Origin: Blastocladiella emersonii ATCC 22665
Lineage: Eukaryota > Blastocladiomycota > Blastocladiomycetes > Blastocladiales > Blastocladiaceae
DNA: 64,000 bases
Direction of reading: 5' to 3'
Assembly (NCBI GenBank): GCA_025594325.1
Contig: JANHCV010000008.1
Span: forward strand, 806,001 to 870,000
Of this stretch, positions 53,465 to 61,975 are shown one piece after another. The number at the start of each line of letters is the position of its first letter. Positions within the stretch are counted from its first letter, which is position 1. The notes under the pieces are model-generated. The model was not told the origin of the DNA. It saw nothing but the letters and a program-made list of their open reading frames with translations, and did not search any database. The position numbers were made by a program, and so were the translations under genes.

Positions 53465-53769
53465 ACACTTTCTCCACGCGCCACTTCGCATCGGCCGTTC
53501 GATCACAAAGCGACGCGAATCCACTGCTAGGGCGCCGTTCATACCCGGCTAGCTCTCGTGTAAATGCATGGCCGTCGTGCGGTCGCCTAGGTTTGTGCGA
53601 AAATGGAGTGAGTTCAGCTCACCTTGCGGCATCAGTGGACGCGATAATAGATGTAACCTTGAGCGGTACACGATGATGTTGGTGTTCCTATTAACGTGAT
53701 CGATGCATATGCTGTTACCAGCGATAGAGAGTGTATTGAGCTGTACTACACGCGACTCGCAACAGACGC

Positions 53770-53930
53770 AACGGGGTTCCACACAACCTTGCGCAGTTCA
53801 TCAAGCGCTGAGCGCCGCCGGACCTTCTCGTCCGCGACGTTGTCGATGCATGCATTGTAACGCAACATGTCGGCGGCTGTCGCGCACACGGCATGTCTGG
53901 CCAGTCTACGATGCGTTATTATTCAAAATC
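53770..53930 (-). pseudogene. Relic of a family M core
   Basis: The minus strand reads RHAVCATAADMLRYNACID then DEKVRRRSALDELRKVV, aligned with RPQRATAADMAKYRASL and the last core helix of M14. The plus-strand text CATGTCGGCGGCTGTCGCGCAC differs little from M14 CATGTCGGCCGCGGTCGCACGC. No MGY start is found upstream. Confidence 0.5.
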
Positions 53931-54775
53931 TCGCGTAAAACGAGCCGTTACCTCGTCACGCTCGTTGGCCAAAGTAAAGAAGTGAGTGTAGCTCGTGTTG
54001 ACCGTGTGTTTTTGACGGCGCCGCGTCATACTTGTGAAGCACGCGAAGAAGCGACTCGGGCAGGCTTGTTGCGTCGAAGCGTGCTCACAGTTGGAAGGCA
54101 CGGCGAGACGGTTGGTGCGCGCATTGAGGAGATCCGCCAATGCATCGAAGTGCGACAGCCTGTCGCTCGGAGCACCCGCAACCCGCTACGCGCCCTTGAA
54201 ATGACGGAAGGCAAGTTAAAAAACCACGAGCCGGTTCGAAAATGGGCTTGGCGCGGCCAAGCGCATTGCCGAGCGAGTCCAATAGTACGAGTATTGGTGT
54301 TTAGGTACAAACTGTCGCGATTCGGGCGTGCCAAAGTATAGGGCTGACATCAACGCACAGGCACGATTCAAGCGGTCTACGCGGCTCTTCTCGCAAGGAT
54401 GCGTGTTGCTGAAGCTAGCGCAAGGTAAGGTTGGGAGCGGCCCCAATCGTCGACCGGTCGCATGTGTCTGCTGCTCGCTTCGGCCACTGGTGAGGTCAGA
54501 CTTGCGCGTCGCACGGCACCGTCTGAGCCCCTTCATCCCACATCGCAACGTAGGATCGCGGAGCGGGTTGGACCGCGGCAAGCCGTTGCTGCAAGACTTT
54601 CATGTAGTTTGCATCAGGTTCCTTTCTTTCGCGGGACATGGTGGGAGACTGCAGGGAGACAAAGCGTCGTGCGGGTCGGGCGGCGGGATGACGCGCGGGG
54701 AAGCGAATCAAGTGTGGCGCCGCCGGCGTGATCGGTGCTCTCTTCCTCAAACATGTATCGTTCTCGCTCTTTGCA
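53931..54775. other. Region upstream of C2
   Basis: A minus-strand phrase near 54130 (FDALADLLNARTNRL) may extend the M relic. Before C2, GCGAATCAAGTGTGGCGCC at 54703-54721 is a weak box-like string. No gene is supported. Confidence 0.4.
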
Positions 54776-56392
54776 ATGAATACACGCAGATCAACTCCAT
54801 GCAATGCACTTCTTGCTATATCGCCGCCCGATCCTGAGCCCGACCTGGGGCCGGCCGTCGCCGCGATCGATCGCGTCACCGCCGCGGGGAATCTCGGGCA
54901 CTTGCCCGCCGTCGACCTTGCCGTCCTTGAGCAAGGGGCACTGTGCAACCTCATGTCGCGCCGCATCGGCTTGATTCGCGCTGCCTTGCGCCCGCGTATT
55001 GCGCCGCCGGGCGAGCCTATCTTGGCCGAGCCGATCGTGGAAGCGTCCCTTGGCCTGTTTCACGCCCGTGCAGCGTACACTGGGGTTGCGCAGCTTGCTG
55101 TCCATGACGCTGCGGTGCACCCTACGCATGTACGGGAGCTTGAACCGCCGCCTCGCGTTGAGTATCCGCCCCAAACCGTTGATGGTCCGCAGACCGCAGA
55201 CCTGTTCGAGACTCGTGTTCCCGCGCGCCCGCTCGCAGTCGAGACCGCCCCGCTTCATTTCTCGCCCGAACCGCGTGCTGCTCCGGAGTCTTTGACGCTT
55301 CCAGCTACGAAATCCGACTCGACTCGCACGCACTCCCAATCACTACCCGCAGCTTGCGCGACACTCGCAGCCATGATCCGCGCTGTTGAGCGAGGCGATA
55401 CCGGAACGGTGACGGCCACCGTCGACTTTGCCGAGGTCGCCCGCGCCGCCGAATCCATGCTCAAGATCCTCGCCAACGGGGTCGCACCAGGCAAGCTCGC
55501 TGACGCGTTGATTCGCTCACACGACCGCGTTCCGCCCGCCATTTACCGCGTCTTCGCGATCGCCCTGTCGCCCGAGATGCCCGACACCGCAGCACGGACC
55601 GCCTGTGTTTCCGTCTTTTCATATCCGCGCGCCTTCTGGATCAAGTTTTACATAAAGCCCACGCGCGGCGAGCATCTCCGCGTCAAGCGGCTCGTCGCGG
55701 ACGCGACCAAGGCCGTGGGCTTGAATGAATTCGATTACGCGGATCGCACGAGGCTGCCGCACATTAAGGCGCTGTTCGTTGACCGGCTCAACTGGGTCGA
55801 TCCCGAGTCGCTTGCCCAGCAGATCAACGATCCCGCGTGTACGCTCGAGAATCTTTTGAAGATTGCCGCGTACTCGTACGCGCCAAACGCGCCGTCGATT
55901 CCTGCCCGTAGCTCGGCGCCATGGGGGCCCGCCCACGCTGCTGTTGAAACGCACGCGGTTGACCACGTACGCCCGTCAACTGCGGACAACTTGACCCACC
56001 TCCACGCCCATCGGCAGCAGGCCATTGGGTGCACTTACTGCGCCGTCCTCAAGAGCCACCGCATCCCTCCGCACACGGAGACTGACTGCGTGCGGCTCTT
56101 TGACGCGCAGGAGATGGGAACTCGCATTGGCAAGGCGGCCGCTGCGATGGCGCAGCCGTTCAAGGTCGTTCCGCTCCACGGCGGGCACGAGGACGCGGCG
56201 CTGGTGACGCTCGCGACGCAATTGGGGTCCGACCATGCCAATCGGTTTGTGGAACTCGAGGACCGGCGGGCACTCGCTGCGCTGCACGCGCTGATGCGGA
56301 TCCCGCACGACGCAACGCGGCACGACCGGATCCGGCGGATCTTTGCGTGGGCGCACCACTCTCAGCAGAAGCAGATGATGCAGTCTACTTAG
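54776..56392 (+). CDS. Family C protein C2, knuckle protein
   Basis: 538 aa, intronless. ATG 54776 is chosen because the sequence around it (TGCAATGAATACACG...ACTCCATGCAATG) resembles the C3 start; the frame also runs upstream. Residues ~45-75 carry the family helix (VLEQGALCNLMSRRIGLIRAAL). A proline-rich spacer runs to ~200. The helical middle has VPPAIYRVFAIALSPEMPDTAAR and LPHIKALFVDRL. C-x2-C-x10-H-x4-C lies near residue 420 (CTYC...HTETDC), and a helical C-terminus ends at ~538. Layout is as in C1 and C3. Not a recognised family; Gag-like by arrangement only. Confidence 0.75.
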   Translation: MNTRRSTPCNALLAISPPDPEPDLGPAVAAIDRVTAAGNLGHLPAVDLAVLEQGALCNLMSRRIGLIRAALRPRIAPPGEPILAEPIVEASLGLFHARAAYTGVAQLAVHDAAVHPTHVRELEPPPRVEYPPQTVDGPQTADLFETRVPARPLAVETAPLHFSPEPRAAPESLTLPATKSDSTRTHSQSLPAACATLAAMIRAVERGDTGTVTATVDFAEVARAAESMLKILANGVAPGKLADALIRSHDRVPPAIYRVFAIALSPEMPDTAARTACVSVFSYPRAFWIKFYIKPTRGEHLRVKRLVADATKAVGLNEFDYADRTRLPHIKALFVDRLNWVDPESLAQQINDPACTLENLLKIAAYSYAPNAPSIPARSSAPWGPAHAAVETHAVDHVRPSTADNLTHLHAHRQQAIGCTYCAVLKSHRIPPHTETDCVRLFDAQEMGTRIGKAAAAMAQPFKVVPLHGGHEDAALVTLATQLGSDHANRFVELEDRRALAALHALMRIPHDATRHDRIRRIFAWAHHSQQKQMMQST

Positions 56393-56585
56393 AACTAGAT
56401 CCATCGTGCTCGTTTTGTTTGCAAGGTAGGGTGCGATCGGGTTGAGATTCACCTCATTCATCGCTCCTTCGCGCGTCTTCATGATGTTCAAGCGCAACGG
56501 TCGATGTATCCTAACATGAACACGCGCCTGCTCCATCGACGCCACGCGCGCACCTCCTCCTTCTCCTCGGCGCGCATCCAGCAGC

Positions 56586-57134
56586 CTACGCGCGCCCGCG
56601 CTGGCGCTGCCGCGCGGCCAGGAACGCGCGCGTCCGCTCGAGGCCCTCGCTCATCTCCCGCTCCTCGTAGACCAGCTGGTTGAGGCACTCGGTCTGCGCG
56701 AGCACCGCCTCGATGGTCGGGACGGGCGGCGTCCACGCCTCGAGCGTCTTGCGCTTCTGCTGCACGTGCGCGAGCAGCGCCTCGCTGTGCGACATCAGCG
56801 TGGCGGCGACGTCGCTCGGGGCGGGGAGCCGCGCCGCCGAACCGCGTCCAGCGCTGGCCTCACTGATGGCGTTGATCGCCTTGACGTGGTACAGGACGAC
56901 AGGGTCGTGGTCAGCATCGAGTGCGGCCTCAACACCGTACAGCGGGCTCGTAGGCAGCGCCGCCGACCACGCGGGCGTCACAGGCGCGCAGCCCGGTGGA
57001 CGAGGACCCGCGGCAGCGCGGGCAGCATCCGACGCGGATGGAGCCGGCGCGGGGTCGGTCGACGCGGCCGCGCGCGGAGGAAGGCGACGCGTGCGCTTCT
57101 TGGTCGATGCGTTCTTTTGCGCGTTGAAGCCCAT
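56586..57134 (-). CDS. Family M protein M11, PGCAPVTPAW subtype
   Basis: 182 aa; start MGFNAQKNASTKKRTRRLP. It has PPGCAPVTPAWSAALPTSP and LYGVEAALDADHDP, then VKAINAISEASAG, a SHSEALLAHVQQKRKTLEAW core and the basic ending LAARQRQRGRA. It is very close to M6 from residue ~45 on. It is convergent with C2 (stops about 190 bp apart). Confidence 0.77.
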   Translation of the reverse strand: MGFNAQKNASTKKRTRRLPPRAAASTDPAPAPSASDAARAAAGPRPPGCAPVTPAWSAALPTSPLYGVEAALDADHDPVVLYHVKAINAISEASAGRGSAARLPAPSDVAATLMSHSEALLAHVQQKRKTLEAWTPPVPTIEAVLAQTECLNQLVYEEREMSEGLERTRAFLAARQRQRGRA

Positions 57135-57154
57135 GGTGTCGATGCGTCGTCGTT

Positions 57155-57222
57155 TGTGTGGTTTGGATGATGGGGAGAGAGGGAGCTGATTGTGTGGTTT
57201 GGATGATGGGGAGAGAGGGAGC
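57155..57222. repeat. Two tandem 32-36-bp units upstream of M11
   Basis: TGTGTGGTTTGGATGATGGG then GAGAGAGGGAGC occurs at 57155 and again at 57191, directly upstream of the M11 start, likely in its 5' UTR or promoter. Confidence 0.85.
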
Positions 57223-57290
57223 AGAGCGCGGGCTCCGGCCGGTGTTTGAAGGAGTCACGAACGGTCGGCGCCGGCGTGGGCGGTGCTCCC

Positions 57291-57560
57291 TCCCTCACAA
57301 CATGAAGGATCGCCGCTTGCCGCGATGGGGGCTCCATGCAACCTGCTTCTTGCTCTATTCCAGGTTGATCTTGAGGCCGGGCTGGCTCCGGCCGACGTTG
57401 TGCTCGATCGCGTCACGGCGGCACGGATCCGCGGCGAGTTGTTGACGCAGCGAGCTAGCCGTTCTTGAGCAGGGCATGCCTCGTACCCGTCTCGCGCGTC
57501 GTTCCGGCCTGGGCGAGGCTGGTTCGCGCTCGTACATCGCACCACGCACATCTGTGTCAC
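57291..57560 (+). pseudogene. Relic of a C2-like gene 5' coding part
   Basis: Stretches match C2 54800-55010 in order: CTCCATGCAA, CTTCTTGCT, CTCGATCGCGTCACGGCGGC, GCCGTTCTTGAGCAGGGCA. Small indels break the frame and no middle or knuckle follows. A decayed paralogue. Confidence 0.68.
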
Positions 57561-57998
57561 CTGAGTCGGTCGTTGAGGTGACATCTAGAGAGCCGGCCCG
57601 CTTGAACGGCGCCCAGCCCCACGGGCTCTGTCGCAACCGCGCACACGTCCTCGGTGGTGGCCGCTCTACCACTCGCCCTCACACGCGACCTCGGGCGACA
57701 TTGAGGCACAAAGCACGCTTGTTACGATCTTGAGCATCCGTGCGCTGGTCCAACTCTTTCACCCCGACGAAGCGCTCGTTCCCATATGACTGCCGTGCTC
57801 TCAATCTTTCATGTGTGGCAGTCATCGCTCGCGGCAAGCGTTCCGACCTGCAAGCGCTCGCGTCCGCATGGTCGGATCTCACAGCTCAGAGAACAGCCCT
57901 TTGCTTCAACAACGCAACGTCGAACTATTCGATCACACACTGTCGTGCACACTCGGACGCGGACGCACGTCCCACGATCTCGATGATCGGCCGGCAAC
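57561..57998. other. Gap before M12
   Basis: No gene is supported; it may contain further decayed family C sequence that I cannot align. Confidence 0.45.
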
Positions 57999-58430
57999 CT
58001 ACCCGCGCCCGCCCGTCATAGCCGCCAGCGCGCGGCGCGCCGTCTCGATCCCCTGTCGCATGGCGTTCTCGTGGCGCAACGTGTGGTTGAGGGCGTCCGT
58101 CAGCGCGATCATCGCCTGGACCGGGTCCACGTTCCCGGTCGGCCGCCACGACTCGAGCGTCTGCCGCTTGCGCTGCACGTGCGCGAGCAGGGCCTCCTGG
58201 TGCGTGATCAAGGAGCGGCAGTCTTGGGCCGTCATACGGCGCGGGGTCGGCGGGTTCGCCGAGGCACCGGTGATGGCGTTGATGGCGTTGACGTGCTGCA
58301 GGATTACCGGGTCGTTGTCGGCGTCCAGCGCGGCCTCGACGCCGTACAGCGGGCTGGTCGGCAGGATCGCCGACCACGCGGGCGTCACGGGCGCGCAGCC
58401 AGGCGGGCGTTGGGCGGAGGGACCGGGCAT
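57999..58430 (-). CDS. Family M protein M12, N-terminally shortened PGCAPVTPAW subtype
   Basis: 143 aa. It has ACACCATG start context like M6 and M11, but the next codons (MPGPSAQRPPGCAPVTPAW) skip directly into the subtype body: the basic MGFNAQK...KKRxRR region of about 40 codons is deleted in frame. The rest is intact (LYGVEAALDADNDPVIL, VNAINAITGA, ITHQEALLAHVQRKRQTLESW), ending with the basic LAAMTGGRG. If the basic start directs localisation, this protein should behave differently. Confidence 0.7.
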   Translation of the reverse strand: MPGPSAQRPPGCAPVTPAWSAILPTSPLYGVEAALDADNDPVILQHVNAINAITGASANPPTPRRMTAQDCRSLITHQEALLAHVQRKRQTLESWRPTGNVDPVQAMIALTDALNHTLRHENAMRQGIETARRALAAMTGGRG

Positions 58431-58536
58431 GGTGTTGATGCATTGCGAGTAGAGTGGGTGAGGGGCAGGAGAGAAGAAGCTTCAACGGGGTGCTCGAGCG
58501 AGTTTCGCCCAACCGATCGAAGACGTCGTCGTCGAC

Positions 58537-58652
58537 TCACACAGCTGACTCACACAGCTGACCCACGCGCGAGTGGCGCTGGGGCTTGACGACGGGGGTG
58601 GCAGGATTGGCAGCCGGGCTTGACGACGGGGGTGACAGGATTGGCAGCCGGG
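58537..58652. repeat. Tandem duplications upstream of M12
   Basis: CTCACACAGCTGA occurs twice from 58537. A 34-bp unit (CTTGACGACGGGGGTG... GGCAGCCGGG) occurs at 58585-58618 and 58619-58652 with one base difference. Confidence 0.85.
58564..58580 (-). promoter_or_regulatory. Shared box of M12
   Basis: CACGCGCGAGTGGCGCT on the plus strand, 134 bp before the ATG. Confidence 0.5.
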
Positions 58653-59141
58653 CGCGACGCGTCTCATGTCTCGCGCTCTCGCGGGACGCCGGCACTTCAC
58701 GGCGCATTCGGTTAACTATTAAGTAAGCCCTTCGATTCAGTTCGCAGACTCGATTCACGACACCGGCCGCCGTGACCCTCAACTCGCTTCATAGCCAGCA
58801 GGAGCTACATAATGTGAGCATGCGATATGAGCTTGCATAGGATTGCTATCCTCGTCTGGCTCTTGAGTACTCGGTGATGGGGCCATCATGGCCGCGATTG
58901 AGACGGCACTCCACGAAACTGCAACATTTCTCAGCATCCCTCTACTTGTCGTGTGATTCGCACTCTGATGAGCCCATTCGTGCGGTTTTCGCCCAGCTCG
59001 ATGAGCCTGTGCGGCGGGAGAGTGATTTACACTTGCAGCACTGGACCAGGACCTGCGAGTACACGTTCACGTCTCGCTTCGGAGTCGATAAGGTTTGGTT
59101 TCGAACGAAAACGAGAGGTATTTATGGTGAGGTAGCGGACC
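58653..59141. other. Gap between M12 and M13
   Basis: No gene supported. GGTATTTATGG near 59118 gives CCATAAATACC on the minus strand, a possible 3' processing signal of M13. Confidence 0.45.
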
Positions 59142-59675
59142 TTACTCGAGCTCAACAAACCGGCCGTCGCTTGACCCCGCAACACCCGAACGCGGAATCG
59201 GGAACGGCGCGCCGCGCTCGACAAAGATACGCTCGAGCTCGTCAACTGCGCGATTCGCGTCCTCCTTGGGTCCGAACATCGCGCTCACGAACGTGCGGAG
59301 CGTATCGAGGATGGAGTTGAGCGTCGCCTCGTTCCGGGTAAGTCGCGCGAGCGATGCGTGGTACTTGGCCATGTCGGCCGCGGTCGTACGCTGCGGGCGC
59401 ATCGAGCCCATCTCCTGGCGCATGCGCTGGACGTCGGCCAGCATCCGCTCGAGATTTGACATCGCCGTGAGCGCCTCGGCGGGGTCCGCACCTTTCGTGC
59501 ACCGCTCGGCCATGGCGAGGAACTCATTGGCCTGCTGCTCCAAGTCGCTCTTGACGGCGTCGGCGGCGGATAGCGTCTCGCGGAGCTGCGGCGCCGACGA
59601 GGCCGAGGCCCTGGCGGCCGACCAGCGCTTGGGGCGCTTCTTGGTGGTGGACGCTTTCTTCGGATCGAATCCCAT
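59142..59675 (-). CDS. Family M protein M13, MGFDPKK subtype
   Basis: 177 aa; start MGFDPKKASTTKKRPKRW. Core: AMSNLERMLADVQRMRQEMGS, MRPQRTTAADMAKYHASLARL, LNSILDTLRTFVSAMFGPKED. It ends SSDGRFVELE. Nearly identical to M14 over most of the length, so a recent tandem duplicate. Confidence 0.8.
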   Translation of the reverse strand: MGFDPKKASTTKKRPKRWSAARASASSAPQLRETLSAADAVKSDLEQQANEFLAMAERCTKGADPAEALTAMSNLERMLADVQRMRQEMGSMRPQRTTAADMAKYHASLARLTRNEATLNSILDTLRTFVSAMFGPKEDANRAVDELERIFVERGAPFPIPRSGVAGSSDGRFVELE

Positions 59676-59786
59676 GGTTGCCTCAAGTTGCATCAAGTGT
59701 GAGCGAGCGAAGCAGCCGTTCGGGATTGCGATGACACTGCGCGAGAGAGGGCGGGTCGAGTCGCGCGTATGCGCGATCGAAGCGCG

Positions 59787-59806
59787 CACGTGAGTGGCGG
59801 AACGCG
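59787..59806 (-). promoter_or_regulatory. Shared box of M13
   Basis: CACGTGAGTGGCGGAACGCG on the plus strand, 112 bp before the ATG. Confidence 0.7.
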
Positions 59807-59974
59807 ACCTTCAGGGCACTCCCGACAGCTGTCAAGTGCAAGGGTTTCTCGCAGGACTGGCTGTTACACTGGACAAGGACCCGCGGTCGAGCGTCCGTGT
59901 CAAGTTTCGGTGTCAAACGAGTTTTTTGTCGAACGTAGACGGGGATTTATTCATGACTGATGAGAAAGAGGTCC

Positions 59975-60508
59975 TTACTCGAGCTCAACGAAGCGGCCAT
60001 CGATTGACCCAGCACCACCCGAACGCGGAATCGGGAACGGCTCGCCGCGCTCGACAAAGATGCGCTCGAGCTCGTCAACTGCGCGATTCGCGTCCTCCTT
60101 GGGTCCGAACATCGCGCTCACGAACGTGCGGAGCATATCGAGGTTGGATTTGAGCATGGCCTCGTACGCAGCAAGATGCGCGAGCGATGCGCGGTACTTG
60201 GCCATGTCGGCCGCGGTCGCACGCTGCGGGCGGATCGCGCCCGCCCCCTGGCGCATGAGCTGGGCGTCGGCCAGCATCCCCTCGAGATTCGACATGGCCG
60301 TGAGTGCCTCGGTGGGGTCCGCGCCGTCCCTGCACCGCTCGACCAGGGCGAGGAACTCCGTGGCCCGCTGCTTCAGATCGGTGTGCGCGGCGTCGGCGGC
60401 GGAAAACGTCTCGCGGATTTGCGGCGCCGACGGGGCCGATGCCCTGGCTGCCGACCAGCGCTTGGGGCGCTTCTTGGTGGTGGACGCTTTCTTCGGATCG
60501 AATCCCAT
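59975..60508 (-). CDS. Family M protein M14, MGFDPKK subtype
   Basis: 177 aa, same length as M13. Start MGFDPKKASTTKKRPKRW, core RPQRATAADMAKYRASLAHL, ending SIDGRFVELE. Differences from M13 concentrate in the first core helices (EMLADAQLMRQGAGA against QRMRQEMGS). On the minus strand AATAAA lies about 30 bp after the stop. Confidence 0.8.
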   Translation of the reverse strand: MGFDPKKASTTKKRPKRWSAARASAPSAPQIRETFSAADAAHTDLKQRATEFLALVERCRDGADPTEALTAMSNLEGMLADAQLMRQGAGAIRPQRATAADMAKYRASLAHLAAYEAMLKSNLDMLRTFVSAMFGPKEDANRAVDELERIFVERGEPFPIPRSGGAGSIDGRFVELE

Positions 60509-60629
60509 GATTTAGTTCCGTTGCATCAAGTCTGGGCTCTTGACGAAGACGTTTGGGTTGCAATGGCACTGCGCGAGGGAGAGCGGGTCGAATCGCGGGT
60601 CGGCGCTGCGTCAACGCGTTCGAAGCGCA

Positions 60630-60649
60630 CACGTGAGTGGCGGAACGCG
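60630..60649 (-). promoter_or_regulatory. Shared box of M14
   Basis: CACGTGAGTGGCGGAACGCG on the plus strand, 122 bp before the ATG. Identical to the M13 box. Confidence 0.7.
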
Positions 60650-61025
60650 GGGCTCCGCGCGAGCAGTCCTCGAAGCAGCAGCAACGCATGGCACGGCAAC
60701 TCCGAGCTCAGCAACACACCCGTCCGCCGTTTAAGTTAGCACCAGCGGAGAGTTCACGCGAAGTTGAGCGCGCTCGAACGCTTCAAACGCACGATTGAGC
60801 AGGTCTGCGAGGGGCTCGGAGGAAAGCGAAATCTGCGTGCATCGACTGCAAGTCGCCGTCATTCGAGTGGCGACGCGGCTCGTCCAACCTTTGTCATGCA
60901 TGACATATGCACGCGTGCGTTGTTCCGCGTCAACCACTGCTGTCCACTCATCTAATCCTCAAACAGTGCGCCCGGGATCGCCACGATATGAAATGTATTG
61001 CAAGCCTACTCGAGCGCAGCGCAGC
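60650..61025. other. Gap between M14 and M15
   Basis: A minus-strand frame at 60731-60937 ends with a helix (LADLLNRAFEAFERAQLRV) that might be a decayed family M fragment. Otherwise nothing seen. Confidence 0.4.
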
Positions 61026-61577
61026 TCACTCGATCTCAACAATGCGATTGTCGTCGCCAGTCATCTCCGCACCAGCGCTCAGGACAGCAACAGAAACAGC
61101 GCCAGCCGCGAGCCTCTCCGCTTCGTCATTCTCCTTGCGCATGGCCATCCGGGACTTGATGCGCGCAATGAGGATGTTCAACTGCTCCTCCTGGTGCGCG
61201 AACTTGGCCAGGCCCGCGTCGTAATTGGCCATGCTAGTCCTCGACGGCTTGTGGGCGAGGAGCGTCTGTCGCAGCGCGCGCAGTTCCGCCGCCGCGGCTT
61301 CCATGTGCGGCAGCTCTGCAACCTTCTGATCGAGATTCGAGTCGCTGTGACGGACGCAGCGCTCGCGAGTGGCGACTAGGGCCGTCATGTGGTCCTTGGT
61401 GCGGTCGATGGCCGCTATCACAGCCCCAAACTCGTCAAAGGGGCCCGTGACAAGGCCCGCCGTCACCACCAGTGCCCCGCTTGAAGCCAAGCCAGACGCT
61501 GGTCCCGCCCCGGCATGCGCGGTGCGCCGCGCCCGCTGCTTCTTCTTGGCCGCGAGTTTCAGTGCATTGGATCCCAT
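61026..61577 (-). CDS. Family M protein M15
   Basis: 183 aa; start MGSNALKLAAKKKQRARRT, a diverged family start. Core: ELPHMEAAAAELRALRQTLLA, HKPSRTSMANYDAGLAKFA, EEQLNILIARIKSRM. It ends TGDDNRIVEIE, a perfect C-terminal signature. It extends the array to its right edge; no clear shared box was found upstream. Confidence 0.75.
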   Translation of the reverse strand: MGSNALKLAAKKKQRARRTAHAGAGPASGLASSGALVVTAGLVTGPFDEFGAVIAAIDRTKDHMTALVATRERCVRHSDSNLDQKVAELPHMEAAAAELRALRQTLLAHKPSRTSMANYDAGLAKFAHQEEQLNILIARIKSRMAMRKENDEAERLAAGAVSVAVLSAGAEMTGDDNRIVEIE

Positions 61578-61856
61578 GTTGCTAGTAGGTTGCGATGGGT
61601 GGGGAAGAAGAGCGAGAAGAATCCCGTCGAGACGTGAGGGGGAGTGCTTGAGCTAGACTCCATGTTTATGCGTGGTTCGCCGGATTGGAGTCAAGGTCAA
61701 GGCGAGCGTGGGAGCGCGTAGTCACCGTTTCGCCTCGCCTGCCGATCGACCCAACGCGCGAAATATGAGGGAAAGGGTCTCCAGTATACGGAGCAGGTGA
61801 AATCGAGGTCTTAGTCCTTGCGGTCGGTAGGAGGAGTCGCTCGGCGTGTGTTTCGA
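61578..61856. other. Divergent intergenic region M15/C3
   Basis: Between the divergent M15 and C3 genes. No gene supported. Confidence 0.5.
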
Positions 61857-61877
61857 CGCGTTCCGATATCATGTGAG
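61857..61877 (+). promoter_or_regulatory. Shared box of C3, GATATC variant
   Basis: CGCGTTCCGATATCATGTG is followed by AG, 99 bp before the ATG. The ends (CGCGTT, CATGTG) and orientation match the family M and B boxes; the middle is GATAT rather than CGCCACT. Confidence 0.6.
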
Positions 61878-61975
61878 CTGGGCGTGACGCCTGCGAGACT
61901 TGAGTCCCGTCCCTGAAACGGCAGCCACCTTGACCAGCTCTCCACGCTACCCACCGCTACTCATGAATCATCGCT

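Noticed and set aside
53703-54341. 212-aa plus-strand frame
   Set aside because: Lies opposite the family M relic; no motif, irregular composition.
42904-61577. N-myristoylation of family M proteins from the MG start
   Set aside because: Position 3 is aromatic (Y/F) and position 6 is usually Gln, both unfavourable for N-myristoyltransferase; the basic stretch fits nuclear or nucleic-acid contact better.
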